A stretch of 64,000 bases of DNA from Nepenthes gracilis (GCA_033239525.1 BSYO01000004.1:22482037-22546036); one strand, 5' to 3'; positions 25,701-37,040 are shown, counted from the first letter of the stretch. Program-made: numbers and translations. Notes: generated by a model from the letters alone, not told the origin.

Positions 25701-28700
25701 ACTTATATGTAACCATCACTACTGTAGCAAGCAAGAAAGTGAAAATGAGAGATACGCACAGCACTTTCAGGATCAGCCAGCATGGCAAATGTGACATCAC
25801 AGGATGCAGCTACTTCCTCAGGACAGGATCTATACCTGCATAAATGAACAAGTAGTCCTTCAATATGTAGAGATGGAGCATCAATTTCAGTCAACTACCA
25901 ATGGGACAATAAGAGAACAGATCAGCAATTCAATAAAAATCGTGAGGAGACACAATATGCTGTTTTATTTTCCTTTGGGAAGGGGTATCTTGAGCTATTG
26001 TTTGATTAGGAGTAACAAATAAAGTTCTGTGCATTATCAAACAGCAGTGATTGGATATAAGAGCTCAGCTCCAATCCTGCTTAAGCATCTCCACTGATAA
26101 ATGGACTGCAACATGGAATTATACATGTAGGCACTTATTTATTTTTGAGGGGCAATATTATGATGAAATTGATGGAAAACTTACTTAGCACCCAGGCTGA
26201 TGAGAGGATCACATTTGCTCTTTGTTCTATTCCAGACAGTCACATCGCACCTAAACCATGTACACCTAATAGTTACAATAAAATAGCCAAAGAATGTTTA
26301 CTAATGAACAATGATTTTAGCCAAGACTTTTCATGTTTAAACACCTCTACGAAATAAAAACATGAGTGGTCTTTCTCATGAGTGCAACAAGTGCAATAGT
26401 TAAGGTGCAATGGATATACAAATACCTTCCAAAACCAGTGTTTATTTATAGAAAAAAATTCACAAAGAAATTAATCGTATCAAAATGAAAAGCACCTGGA
26501 AAAATTTACATATTAACTAGTGAAATAATGGCACTCATTAGAAAATTTTTGAATCAAATATTAAGTGCCTGAACAACTTGGATGGTTATAAATAAAAGGT
26601 AGATATTTGAGGACCTTCAATAGGGGCAAAATAAAGAAGAACAACTTTGACAATTTCCTGCATACTTGAATCATGAGAAGCAACCATAAACATATGGTAG
26701 ATTTGGTTGTAAAGATGGATGGGTGGAGAGCACAGAACAAAATATCATCTGTGCCATGTTGTTTTCACCGGTATGTATTTGTTTCCAAATGAGGCATTGT
26801 GTTATGTCCATGACACCGTGACTTAAAACTACAGTGGCAAGTATCCATCTATCGATTGATACAAGAAATGAAAGGAGAGATCCATCAGTCATTTTCAAAA
26901 CTACAAATTTTACATCCACCCAAACTGAAGATGTGAATTGATAGCTTTGTGCTGTTGTTAATCGAAAGATCAACTTTCCCATTGTGGGAAGTAATAGCTC
27001 AACAGTAAGAGAGCATTTAAAAGAAACAATCACACAAAAGTCACATTCAACCTCTATTCTTCAACATGAATAATGAGGAACCTCATTTTCTCATCTACGA
27101 GTCTTTCTCTCATTCACAATTCCTCTGAAATAATACTACACAACAATACCAAGTTGGTATCTCTACTAATTCTCACCCAGCCTTTATGAGATTTTGAGCC
27201 ATGGGATAACCCATGATTCCAACACCAAGAAATCCAACACATCCTGAGAAGTCATCTGCAGTAATATTTACCAAAAAAATTTTAGCAGATTAGAAGAATC
27301 AGAACAAACAAATAGCAAAGTATATTTAGAAATTCAACATGTTGATGCACTTCCCTGTACTTATCAGTAATCAAACCTCTTTTCAAATCATTCTTGGAAC
27401 AATTCTTCCCTTTCTCAAGACATTTCACAAACTATGACAGCCTTGTAAACACGGATACCACTTTGGAAACTCACAAATAAGTTAAACTTGATATAATTGA
27501 ATTCTATACTTTCTTATAGTGTTTGGAACCTCTTGTGACACAATTCATCAAATAATGCGGTTAGAATATATAAATTAGGCGTAAGGTTGCCCTAGCCCAT
27601 AATTATGGGCTTTTATAAGGGTCAGTCCAGGGTGTTTTTATGGTTCGAATCAAAGGAGCAACCTTGAGTTAAAGCTTACCCTTTCATGCATTAACCACGA
27701 TAAACTTTTCAGAGTGCTTGTATTATATAAATTACCAAACACGTGAATAAAATTGAGCATGCATCTACGCTGTGTCAGAATCAAAATATCCCTTACGCTT
27801 CAACCACACTAACAACTACGCTAAATTTATTACGCATCATCCAACACCCTCCAAAGCTGGACACAATCTTGATCCTATGCGATGGATCTCAATTTCACTG
27901 TTTCCCGTTTCCCATGTCCCGTTCTCCGTTTCCCGTGTCCCATGTATATATAAATGAGTATAATGGAGGAGAGGATTATTTTGCCACTATCTCCACTTTT
28001 TCTCTCTCTCTCTCTGTGTCTCTCCTCTCCCCTCCTTCCCCTTCCTTCCCGAGCTTTCCCTCTGAAAACTCTCTCTCTCTCTCTCTTGATCCCCTCTCCT
28101 TTCACTCCGAAACCACCGATGATTTTGAGAATTCAATCATTTGGTCTTAATAACAAAGGCGGGGAGAATCAAGAAACGGATATTACAAAGCAAGGAACGT
28201 GTTATGTATTTCAGAATTCAGAAATTCAACGATATCACCGAAATCAGCCAAACCCTCCTATTTCTATGATTTCTTTTTTTCTCGGAGATTCTAGACGAAT
28301 CGTTTTGTAATTTCAAAATGCAACCATGAGTAACAACCAAATTTAAAAAATCATTATCTTCCACTTTTGCAAATTTTCCAAACGGATTCTCTCTTCCTCC
28401 GTTCAACCACCACACAGTTCGACCTCCCCACGACATTTTTCCTTCCTTGAACCAAATCCACCTACAAATGGCCTCGAGCATATCTAACAATTGTCACTTG
28501 CATCTCGGTAACATCTCTAACGCTTCCACTCTTGAACCAATTCAAACCTCCATCACCAAAATTGGTCACCCTTTGATCTCAAGGCAATCCAACTCTTCCG
28601 AAACTCCAATCATCGAGATACGTCCACTAAACCACTACCTTCAAAATTCAAAACTGAAATCCTACCATCACTAAACCACATCGAACAACCAGGATCGTCT

Positions 28701-31700
28701 GCAAGTTTCCCTATTTTTCACGTTCCGTCATTGATCATGACTTATGTCCATCATAGTCCTCCTTCTCCGTTAGCCTTCACAAAATTTGCAAATATATTTT
28801 GTGAGTGTAGCCCTGACGTTACTGTTGTGGTCCTTAGGGGTGCGGCGCCACACACCTACAATTTTTGCATCTCTGTTGGCACTAATATCCTGGCATTGAC
28901 TCCATTGTGGATCTTTGGAGTTAGAACTTGAACACAAGTTGTTATGATGCCTGCCTTGGATTTTGGAGCCAAGCCACGAGGGCAAATTGGGAAGGCAGAT
29001 GTGATCGAACAAAATCACCTCGGCTGGCAAGTTCACGTTCGAGATTGGAATAAAAGACAAGCAAAACCAATCATTCATGACTCAAAAATATTTGATGACA
29101 CTTCTTGGACTTATCTTGTTGTTTTGGCCGCGGTCCTAGACAATAGAAACGCCCAGTTCTATATTGCCCATGGGTGTTTGTACTCCCATCAGTCCCTATT
29201 GGAATCAGGAAGTTCCGACACCCATCGCTACACACAAATGGCCCTAACCCATCCGATAGAGAAATCTGGTGCAGCATGCAGTCAAATTCCAAAACAAGCT
29301 CCCATGTGTTTCAATCATTCATTCCTTCCTAGTAATGACCACGGTTTGACCCAGACTTGCTGCGAGTCATTGCCTATATTCAAAAGAAGGATCCTGGACA
29401 GTTTGCTAGATTTTGCAGCCATGGAACTTCAGGTTCATACTGAAATTATTGCTGCGGCAGCTGCTGGTGTTGCTACTGAATGTTCCTCACCGAGAAAGGC
29501 GATGGCAGGGGCTGAAAATGCTACACAGCTTCCTGAGGTCTTGGTAGAGAATGCTATTGTGATAGTGATGCTTGTGGAGGATCATCTTCGGCTGCAAAGT
29601 AAACTATACAGTGGGAAGACCACCCTTACATTGCATATGATTGCGGTAGCTCAGACACTAGAGGAAAATGTAATGCTTTTTGAAGCAGAGCATACATTTG
29701 ACGCAGCATATCCCAAGCCATTGTGTGGGGATGTCGAACATTTAATCATCTACCAGCCTGATAAGGAAGAGATGGCATTCGAGCTCGCTGACAGCTTATG
29801 CCGATCTAGTGCAATCCACCAAATCTGTGTTGATTCTGTCTTGGCTCTAACTCCTCGTGCAGAAATAGAAGATCCAATGTTGGTTAAGGCTGCAATGGGA
29901 GATCCTGTTAACCGACCACCAGCATGGATGATGCGCTAGGTAGGAAGGTATATGGCTGCATACAGAATGCTTGCAGAGAAACATCCATCCTTCCGAGAGA
30001 GATCAGAGGCAACTGATCTCATTGTGGAAATCTCTTTGCAGCCTTGGGAAGCTTTTCGTCCTGATGGGGTTATAATATTCTCTGACATTCTCACCCCTCT
30101 TCCTGCATTTGGAGTTCCATCTGACATAGAAGAAGTGAGAGGTCCTGTTATCCATTCGACAATTCATACAGAAAATGATTTGAACGCATTGCATTCCATT
30201 AATTTTGAAAAACTTCATTTTGTTGGGGAATCTCTTAGAATTTTGCGCCATGAGGTTGGTGAGCAGGCTGCAGTGTTGGGCTTTGTGGGTGCACCTTGGA
30301 CAATTGCGACATACATTGTGGAAGGGGGTTCTACTTACACCTACACTGTGATAAAGAGGATGTGCCATACCGCACCTCATGTATTAAGGCAACTTCTCTT
30401 GCATTTAACGGAGGCAATTTCTGACTACATTGTATTTCAAGTAACTTCTGGAGCTCATTGTATACAAATATTTGATTGATGGGGTGGGCAATTGCCTCCT
30501 GATATGGGGGATCATTGGTCTAAGCCTTACATTAAGCAGATAGTAGATGCAGTGAGGAAAAAGTGCCCCAAGACACCGCTTGTTCTCTACATAAATGGAA
30601 ATGGTGGTCTTATTGAAAGGATGAAGGAAACTGGAGTCGATGTTGTTGGTCTAGACCGGACAGTGGATATGGCAGATGGAAGGAAGCAGTCATGGAATAA
30701 CTATAGGGATCCTTTGTGCGGAGAGATTGAGAAGGTAGTTCGATCCATGATGTTAGTGGGGATTGGGCAAGTGAGTTCTTCGTATGCTGGACACTTATCA
30801 CTGGCGTTACAGCACCAAGAGCATGATTTAATTGAGGAGGAAATACCAACAGCAATAAGACTTCCTCAGCCTGCAGCTACAGTCTGGGCAGTGCGTGATG
30901 ACACTTCCATCTCTGTGGCCCAAACCACACGCATGTGGTACCAATGCCGTTCACGACTCGGGAGGCGAAGCTACAACGAACGTGTGATTTTGGATGAGTT
31001 TTTACTAAAGTTGGTGTTCGGCGGTTTAACCGTGGCTAAATATCGTCAAGCCCTTCTTTTGATCAACCTTGAGGATAAGGTTGTTTTGATGGGAACGACA
31101 ATGTTACGCACTCGTCCATACACCCTTCAAAGCTGGACGACAATCTTTGACACAGTAATTGAACTGGCTGCGACGGATCTCATTTTCTGTTTTTATTTCT
31201 TTTGGCTGTTTCCCATATCCCATTTCCTGTTTCCCGTGTCCCATATATATAGATGTATATATATGCTGAAATGAGTATAATGGAGGAGAGGATTATTTTG
31301 CCACTATCTCCACCTTTTCTCTCTCTCTGTGTCTCTCCTCTCCCCTCCTTCCCCTTCCTTCCCGAGCTTTCCCTCTGCTTCCCCAAATTCTCTCTCTCTC
31401 TTCTGCCTGAACTCCCCCCTCCTTTCACTCCGTTCGCCACCGACGATGATTTTGCCAGCCACCGCCGCGAAGCACGCATCACATACCCTATGCTTCAATC
31501 ACACTACGAATTAACTTAGTACGATGTAATCTGATCATGAAAACGATGAAATGTGAGAATTCAATCATGTCGTAATAACATTAAACGGATATACAAAGCA
31601 ACAACGTGTTATGTATTTCAGAATTCAGAAATTCAACGATAGAAACCCTCATTCTATTTCCAGAGATTCTAGACGAAATTTCAAAATGCAACCATGAGTA

Positions 31701-31917
31701 ACAGAAAAAAAAAAAATCATTATCCAAGTAAAGTCCATGAACGGATTCTCTCTCTGTTCAACGGCACTGACCAAATATAAACCGAGGAAACATTGATACC
31801 TGTGGTTGAGGCGGTGATACTATCAGAAGAGAACTGCTTGGTAGAAAGAGAAAACATCGGTCTTGTAAAGTGACCGAAACTCTTCGGACAGAATGTTGAG
31901 CTCAACGTCACTGACAT
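22014..31917 (-). CDS. GLYR2: Plastid-type glyoxylate/succinic semialdehyde reductase (GLYR2-like)
   Basis: Coding exons in transcript order: 31917-31800, 27255-27177, 26250-26185, 25835-25760, 25689-25634, 24171-24087, 23970-23910, 23505-23453, 23206-23136, 23041-22969, 22374-22270, 22178-22014. Phases agree across all joins; the product is 335 aa. It belongs to the beta-hydroxyacid dehydrogenase family and should reduce glyoxylate and succinic semialdehyde with NADPH. It shows a Ser/Thr-rich transit peptide (about 1-40), the Rossmann motif GVGIMG (50-55), LADPESA, APVSGS (161-166), GNGAAMK with catalytic-type Lys213, [18 protein letters not shown], and a C-terminus ending [11 protein letters not shown]. 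The start is the ATG at 31917; the upstream extension to 31995 begins with GTG and is not used. Intron 1 (27256-31799) contains a gene-capturing element. The last codons run through AAAGTAAGG, a possible splice donor, so the true C-terminus may differ. Plastid rather than cytosolic type is judged from remembered sequence. Confidence 0.94.
23240..23410. repeat. Possible small inverted-repeat element in a GLYR2 intron
   Basis: Sequence starting near TTAGGATCCTTTT is loosely mirrored at the other end by AAAGGATTGTTAA, with further matching words between (TCTAACAATTAAGATGG against CCATTCAAATTGTTACGAT). This is compatible with a short MITE, but the arms are imperfect. Confidence 0.3.
25171..25455. 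repeat. Degenerate minisatellite in GLYR2 intron 5
   Basis: At least five rough copies of a 50-65 bp unit follow one another. Each contains a variant of GCTACTGTCNTGCAGTGCACATG followed by CAGCCATCAGGTGC-like words and a CATCA(A/G)G(C/A)AT phrase. Copies differ by substitutions and short indels. The flanks (24930-25165 and 25460-25620) look like repeat or LTR debris. Confidence 0.65.
27830..28407 (+). repeat. Left LTR-like direct repeat
   Basis: This is the 5' copy of the pair flanking the captured fragments. It contains iterated TTTCCC-type words (27898-27940), TATATATAAA at 27945-27954, and then a CT-rich leader. That order fits a U3 promoter followed by a transcribed leader. It has diverged clearly from the right copy, so it is not a recent insertion. 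Confidence 0.65.
27945..27954 (+). promoter_or_regulatory. TATA-like element in left LTR-like repeat
   Basis: TATATATAAA lies about 50 bp upstream of a pyrimidine-rich leader. The right copy has a comparable ATATATATAG near 31241-31250. This is a likely promoter position for the captured-gene reading frame starting at 28944; activity is unproven. Confidence 0.4.
28944..31274 (+). pseudogene. Chimeric RecA-UROD reading frame, two internal stops
   Basis: One frame runs from ATG 28944 to 31274 (about 776 codons), interrupted only by TAG at 29937-29939 and TGA at 30477-30479. The first part (28944-29609) is unrecognised. Positions 29610-29870 match plastid Rec[46 protein letters not shown]. The frame then passes directly into uroporphyrinogen decarboxylase (29871 to about 30685): [89 protein letters not shown]. 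The first stop replaces the Gln of MRQ and the second a Ser after QIFD. Both sources are intronless here although plant UROD genes have introns, implying cDNA origin. The tail (about 30686-31274) is unidentified. A working RecA or UROD enzyme is not expected. Confidence 0.8.
31104..31762 (+). repeat. Right LTR-like direct repeat
   Basis: This is the 3' copy of the repeat flanking the captured fragments. It ends about 37 bp from the GLYR2 exon 1 splice donor (the exon begins at 31800 on this numbering). It includes a segment near 31445-31555 that is missing from the corresponding place in the left copy. Confidence 0.65.
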
Positions 31918-32017
31918 GGCGATTGAACAAGGTGAAGGAGTGCGGAAGGACCTCACTGCAATCGAAAGGATGACAGTGCCACAAGGGAGGGACACTCAAA
32001 TTTATATTAATTATGAA

Positions 32018-32023
32018 TTTATA
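32018..32023 (-). promoter_or_regulatory. Candidate TATA box for GLYR2
   Basis: TATAAA on the minus strand lies about 100 bp upstream of the ATG at 31917. It sits in AT-rich DNA where such words are common, so the call rests on position alone. Confidence 0.3.
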
Positions 32024-32029
32024 CCCATT

Positions 32030-33110
32030 AAATATTAATATACTATTTTTATGTCCTATGAAAAAATATTAAAATTTCATTATTATTTATTGTTAAACTG
32101 ATGTGATTATTATTTATTATTGTCATTGATATTAAATACAAAATTACTGTGTAGTTAAAGTACTATAAAGTGATATTTTGTGTTAAATGGCAAATAATTT
32201 TTTTTTATTTTATTTAGTAGAATTATTTGTCATTTTTTAATGATAGGTATGAAATAAAATGGGAGCATGAGTTTCATACCCCATAAGAAAATATAAAAAA
32301 TTTAATTATTAGAAGGTTTAAGATGTCAAAATATTTAAAATATTAGACATTTTAAAATATTAAATTATTAAAAATATTAAAATAAATTACTTGATATAAA
32401 AACTATAATAACTGATATAACACATTAATATTAACCATAAAATCACAAATTAGAGGTTGGTTAAATAACTTATAGTTCATATTATTCCTACTTAGCCAAG
32501 ATCAACATAGTGGCAATTAGGCTCCTAAAATCATGAAAGTATAATATTTGATAAATTAGTTCATTAAAGCCACGTTACATCAATTAGGGACATACCCTTT
32601 AGTCCAATGATCCCAAAAGGACATGCCTATAAGGATATTCACATTATGATTTTACTAATCCTATAAATACAAGATCCTTAAGTCTAAAATTGGATAAGTC
32701 AAGACAGTTAAATGGGTCTTTAAACTTATTCAAGATATAAATTTAGAAACTTATAAAATATTTTAAAATAGATGATTTTTCATCTTCTCATTTTTTTTTC
32801 CTTTTTTTTTCTGTCTAAAAAAATATATGAGTATTAGAGAACTATTTTTGCAAATGTATTATTTCAAAGGCCCCTTGTGAGGCATAAAATCAATCCTCTA
32901 TTAAAATCATATTTATTTTCTTACCATATTTGACCATCATTTTTGCTACAAAAGAGATTGGCATTTTTCTATATTTTTGGTATTTTAATTTATCTAACAA
33001 AATATCATCTTAAATATTAAAAGATGTTCTTGAAAAGTATCTCAATCTTGTGATATGTTATTTTTATTTATAGCTGTAAATATTAATGATGGGTTCAATA
33101 TAAATTTGGA
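32030..33110. other. AT-rich intergenic DNA upstream of GLYR2
   Basis: The region should contain the GLYR2 promoter at its left end. Otherwise it is AT-rich with poly(T) runs near 32790. No exon or RNA gene was recognised. Confidence 0.5.
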
Positions 33111-33114
33111 TCAG

Positions 33115-33790
33115 AATCAACGAGGCCTAACTGAAAGAAGATGGGTTCGGCCAATAGAAAAACCCAACCCAATCCAACAACGACATCCCAGGAGATCAAA
33201 AAACAAGGCTCGCTAAACACTCCAAGCATGCAGCCAATCAACATCACTTGCACCTCTATAGAGAGGACCGCAGGCTACAGGGGCAGGAGGCATAAGCTCG
33301 AGGATGAATATCTGAGAGATGGGTCAATGATGGGGCCAATCCAAACAAAGTTCTTGCTTGATCAATTGGTCTACGTTGACCACGCTCAACAATGGTCGAT
33401 TCGCCTTCACAATGTGACAATTAACACCGTTAGCCACCGCTAATACGTAACGGCCGATGATTCCCGATAAGTCATTTATCAGAGGTCTTGGCTCCCAAAG
33501 CCTCTTAAAGGAGCCTTCAAATACTCTTTTTAACAGCGGAGAAGGAAATCCGATTCCAACTTTTACGAAAAGAGCCTAAACGGTAACTTGAGATCAAGGT
33601 CTTGATCCTTGCATCCAACGCTCAAAGCAACGAGAAGATAGAACCAACTTTCTTCTTTCAAACCACCGCCACCTCATGGCGACCATAATAAGCCACTCCT
33701 AGCCGCATAATCCATCGAACATAGGCCTTATTCAAACATCCCACACACTCCCCTCATCCCAATATTATTGCATCCACATTACCTTTATTT
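33115..33790. mobile_element. LTR-retrotransposon-like fragment
   Basis: This GC-richer block in AT-rich surroundings contains a 100-codon frame (33141-33443) without a known domain. It then has promoter/leader-like sequence (CTCTTAAAGGAGCCTTCAAA, about 33505) followed by ACTCCCCTCATCCC-type sequence. The layout resembles part of a plant LTR. No paired LTR was found in the window and the ends are undefined. Confidence 0.35.
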
Positions 33791-33799
33791 TCACATGTA

Positions 33800-35090
33800 C
33801 ATCTTTTTTGTTCTTAGAAAAAGTTTATAATTTGAATATCGGAATATTTATGGTGGGATAATTTTTCATTATCATTTGACATCTTATTTGTAATTTGTGG
33901 TGTGTAATGTCCAGGTTGAGAGATGTAGAGAATAGATTCGTTCGTGATCCAACTTAGACAAGGAATTTGAATGATTCCTAATCTAATTCGAATTCAAATT
34001 CAAAGATACATCATTGGCGATATATGTAAAAATATTTAAAATAAACAATGATAATTGAAAAATCTAAATTTCTATATTATTTTTTGGCATCAATTCCATC
34101 TATCATGTCACGGAATCAACATTCCAGACAGTGCAACCTCACTTAAAATAGGGCCAGTCTACTTACAAAAGCAATAAAAATTCCAAAAAATCAACCAATT
34201 CGACTAGTTTTACATTTAGCCCACGTCGCATAACAACATAATTAATAATTTTTTTAAGATAATTAAAAATTATAAAATTGTAAAATTTAATGATATTTTA
34301 TTCAATACATTATTCCATCAGTAGGACCAATTTATCATGAAAAAATATTTAAATAGTTGAAGAATAAATTCTTTCTTTATCTTTTAAAAGGTGAAAACAA
34401 CTCATTTAATTCCTATCTCATATAACAATTTATACAGAAACAACTCATTATGCCTCCCATTGTGGGTGATTAGTTTCCTACAAATTTTGGTCTTAAGTTA
34501 AAGAAAGCAAAAATGTCTCTTCACTGCCATAATTAAAAATAGCAGATTATTTGTAAAAAAGGGTTATCAGGGATTTAAAGATATCATTTGTACTTTATTT
34601 TATATCATTGTTTGTGAAATAATTCAATAATCCAATAATCCTATAAGAATTTTAACCTCATAAATTTTATAATAATTGAAGTAAATTTATGCATCAAAGA
34701 TGTGACCAATGAATGTCCAACCGAGTAATAAGAAGTATTCTTATATAACATAAGGTTGTCCATTAAATACTGAAATCGTAAGGCCATGGCAATTAGCAGC
34801 TCTGAAAACAAAATAAGCCAAAACTTATATCTATTTACAGCACATAACAGCCAGAAATTGGTTTTACAAAAGCTTGCAAAATAGCAGCAAAATAGACGCA
34901 CTTTCTAATGTGACATTCTATTAATTAATGTATTATTATGCATGTTCGCTAGTATAATGAACAGAAATTTGATATATCCCAACTTGATATGGTACACGAC
35001 AAATAAAAAGGATTAATATATGACAACTAACCGACTATATTTAACTTCACATAGGACGATCCATGGCAAATTATAACAGACTACCATCAA
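33800..35090. other. Intergenic DNA, no gene recognised
   Basis: The region is AT-rich, with small unsupported frames such as 34641-34901. It would contain the 3' flank of the FHA gene at its right end. Confidence 0.5.
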
Positions 35091-35094
35091 TTGT

Positions 35095-36430
35095 CTACTC
35101 ATCGTCATCATCTAATCCTTCCTCTTCTTCCTCTCCATCATCTTCACTTTCTTCTCCTTCTTCCACATCATCATCATCAACAATGAAGCCTCCGAGGGTT
35201 TCATCATCCTCATCTTCTTCCTCTCTTGCTCGAATACTTTCCTTTCGAGCTGGGTCTTTCCTATTTCTTGAGTTCTTCTGAGTTTTACTGCCAAGGTCGA
35301 TTGACCGTGTACGATATTTGGGTCTCCGGAAATTTCTTTCATTTGCAATTTGCTCATCGTCTCCAATTTCATCAGTCCAGTCTTCATCATCATTTCCTTG
35401 GGTTTTCCTTCTCTTCCTCCTCAGACCCTTCATTCCTTTATTCCAATTACTCTCTTCCTCACTTTCTTCTCTACGAGGATCATCAAGAAACCAGTTCCAA
35501 CTCTTGATATCACGAATCATTCGCTTGGGATATTTATCAAATTCATGTCCAATTACAAGAAAGCCAAACTCTGCATTTCACATACGAAAGGCAATGAATA
35601 TTAGCCTTACAACAGCGATTACACATGCAAGGAAGTTATTTGAATCGTATTATATGAATTTATAAAGCAATTCATTTAAAAAAGAGAATAGGCTTCATCT
35701 ACGAGCAAAATAGGGGGAGTGGAATCAAAGAAAATATGTTCCAAAAGGTAATTACATTCCTAACAGGATTTCCCTCAAATTTATCTTTACCTCATTTTCT
35801 ACTGACTTCGAAATTGAGCCATGGGAAAAAGCCAACTGAACCATTAGAAGTCTACTCCCAAAGATTTGCTAAACGGTATTCGACTCATCACTTTACCATT
35901 AGGGTATCGTGCCAAACAGTGACATTCAGAGATGAGCATGATAATTGGACTCTTCTCAGCGTTTTTCATGTTATTTGATATCCAAGTGCTGATAGTTTTA
36001 CACCTGGAACTTCTCTCGATTTATAGTACCCTTTTACAATACCAATTGCCTTTCTTTTTATAAGTGAGATGGGAAGAGACAATTTGGTTCGTTTAGGATC
36101 AAGTAATAAGGTAGACACATCAAACAATCCATGCATTACATATTACAATAGAGAAGAACTATTCAAAGATATTCCTAAGTCACTTTATAAAGATAATTAT
36201 ACGATACCCAAAAAACATATCTTAAATTTCTAAAGATGGTTAAGATAAGATGTAGGAAAGGCACAACTGCAGAAAAAAGAAGTTAAACAATACATTATAG
36301 CCACAAGGACTCGGATTACTTATCCAAAAGAGAAAAAAGGACCATTTTCTGAATTTTAAGAACTCAATTTAGCCGTGCAATGAAGGAATGAAACGACAAG
36401 CATGAATTATCCTTCCCCCACTCCCACTTC

Positions 36431-36474
<44 letters not shown>

Positions 36475-37024
36475 AATCGAGCAGTTTCACAGTAAGCAAA
36501 AGTGGGGATGGAGCTATTAAATTTGAAGCAAAAGGCATGACAAACAGACCTTTAATCGGGTCAATGCTGGAAACATCAATAGATTCAAGCCCTAGATCTC
36601 CATTTCCCCAAAACCCAGACGCAATTTCCAAACTTTGACTCAATCCCATTTCTCTTCCATCAATTTCCAGTTTATTTTCTCTCCCCTCCGCTTCTGCTGT
36701 CTTCAGCGTAAGCCAGACGGGGTCCTTGGAAGAAACGCAGAACATATCATTAGTTCCCAACTCACCTCTCTCAAATCGCTTAAAAGCCCTGATATTTCCA
36801 TCTTCTTTAAAGCTCACCCAAATTGGATTTCTCCCAATTACTTCGAAAAAAACCCTAGGCCCTGTTTCGCTACCATTTTGGCGAGGTTGAGAGCTGAGTT
36901 GAAATGAGACCTGTCGACGGGAGACGGTCAAGTCTTTCCCGTGAAACCCATTTCCTCTACCAAACACAGTTTCTGCACCGTCTTTGAGCTTCATTTTGGA
37001 ACCGTCCTGACCTTCGATTTCCAT
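35095..37024 (-). CDS. FHA-domain protein with acidic C-terminus
   Basis: Two coding exons: 37024-36550 and 35570-35095 (GT..AG, phase 1), 316 aa. The N-terminus carries a forkhead-associated domain: VFGRGNGFHGKDLTVSRRQVSF gives the GR and SRR.V signature of phosphothreonine-binding FHA folds, followed by FFEVIGRNPIWV and DMFCVSSKDPVWLTL. Exon 2 starts with FGFLVIGHEFDKYPKRMIRD, joined after IDPIKE, then a Lys/Arg-rich part and a strongly acidic end. I recall plant FHA/SMAD-like proteins of this design (Arabidopsis At3g07220/At3g07260 group), but the molecular role is not established. Likely nuclear, from its basic and acidic low-complexity tail (inference). The intron holds a GA microsatellite, and a CT/GA run lies just upstream of the ATG. 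Serine-rich frames on the opposite strand are shadows of the acidic tail. Confidence 0.85.
36434..36472. repeat. GA microsatellite in FHA gene intron
   Basis: An uninterrupted GA run of roughly 19 units lies inside the single intron, about 80 bp from the exon 1 donor. Confidence 0.9.
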
Positions 37025-37037
37025 TGCTGCTTGCTTC

Positions 37038-37040
37038 TCT

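Larger units (their letters stand above)
27830..31762 (+). mobile_element. LTR-like element with captured host gene fragments, in GLYR2 intron 1
   Basis: Direct repeats at about 27830-28407 and 31104-31762 share a head (TTACGCA, then a CAAAGCTGGAC word), TTTCCCGTGTCCCAT, a TATA-like element, GAGTATAATGGAGGAGAGGA, and a long pyrimidine leader. They then share AACGTGTTATGTATTTCAG, TTTCAAAATGCAACCATGAG and AACGGATTCTCTCT. Between them lie intronless coding pieces of plastid RecA and uroporphyrinogen decarboxylase plus unidentified sequence. No gag, pol, tRNA-type primer site or polypurine tract was recognised, so it would be a non-autonomous, gene-transducing retroelement. The right repeat carries about 100 bp extra (near 31445-31555). 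A related phrase sits just outside the left repeat (27787-27825), which suggests rearrangement. The element is sense to the + strand, opposite to GLYR2. Confidence 0.6.

Noticed and set aside
28218..28490. Minus-strand 90-codon frame considered as GLYR2 exon 1
   Set aside because: It has no transit-peptide character and no phase-matched donor. The frame at 31800-31917 fits both.
31917..31995. N-terminal extension of GLYR2 beyond the ATG at 31917
   Set aside because: The extended frame begins with GTG, not ATG. The inner ATG gives a normal-length transit peptide.
35063..35281. Serine-rich plus-strand frame
   Set aside because: It is the opposite strand of the Asp/Glu-rich tail of the FHA protein; its Ser richness is a by-product of acidic codons read backwards.
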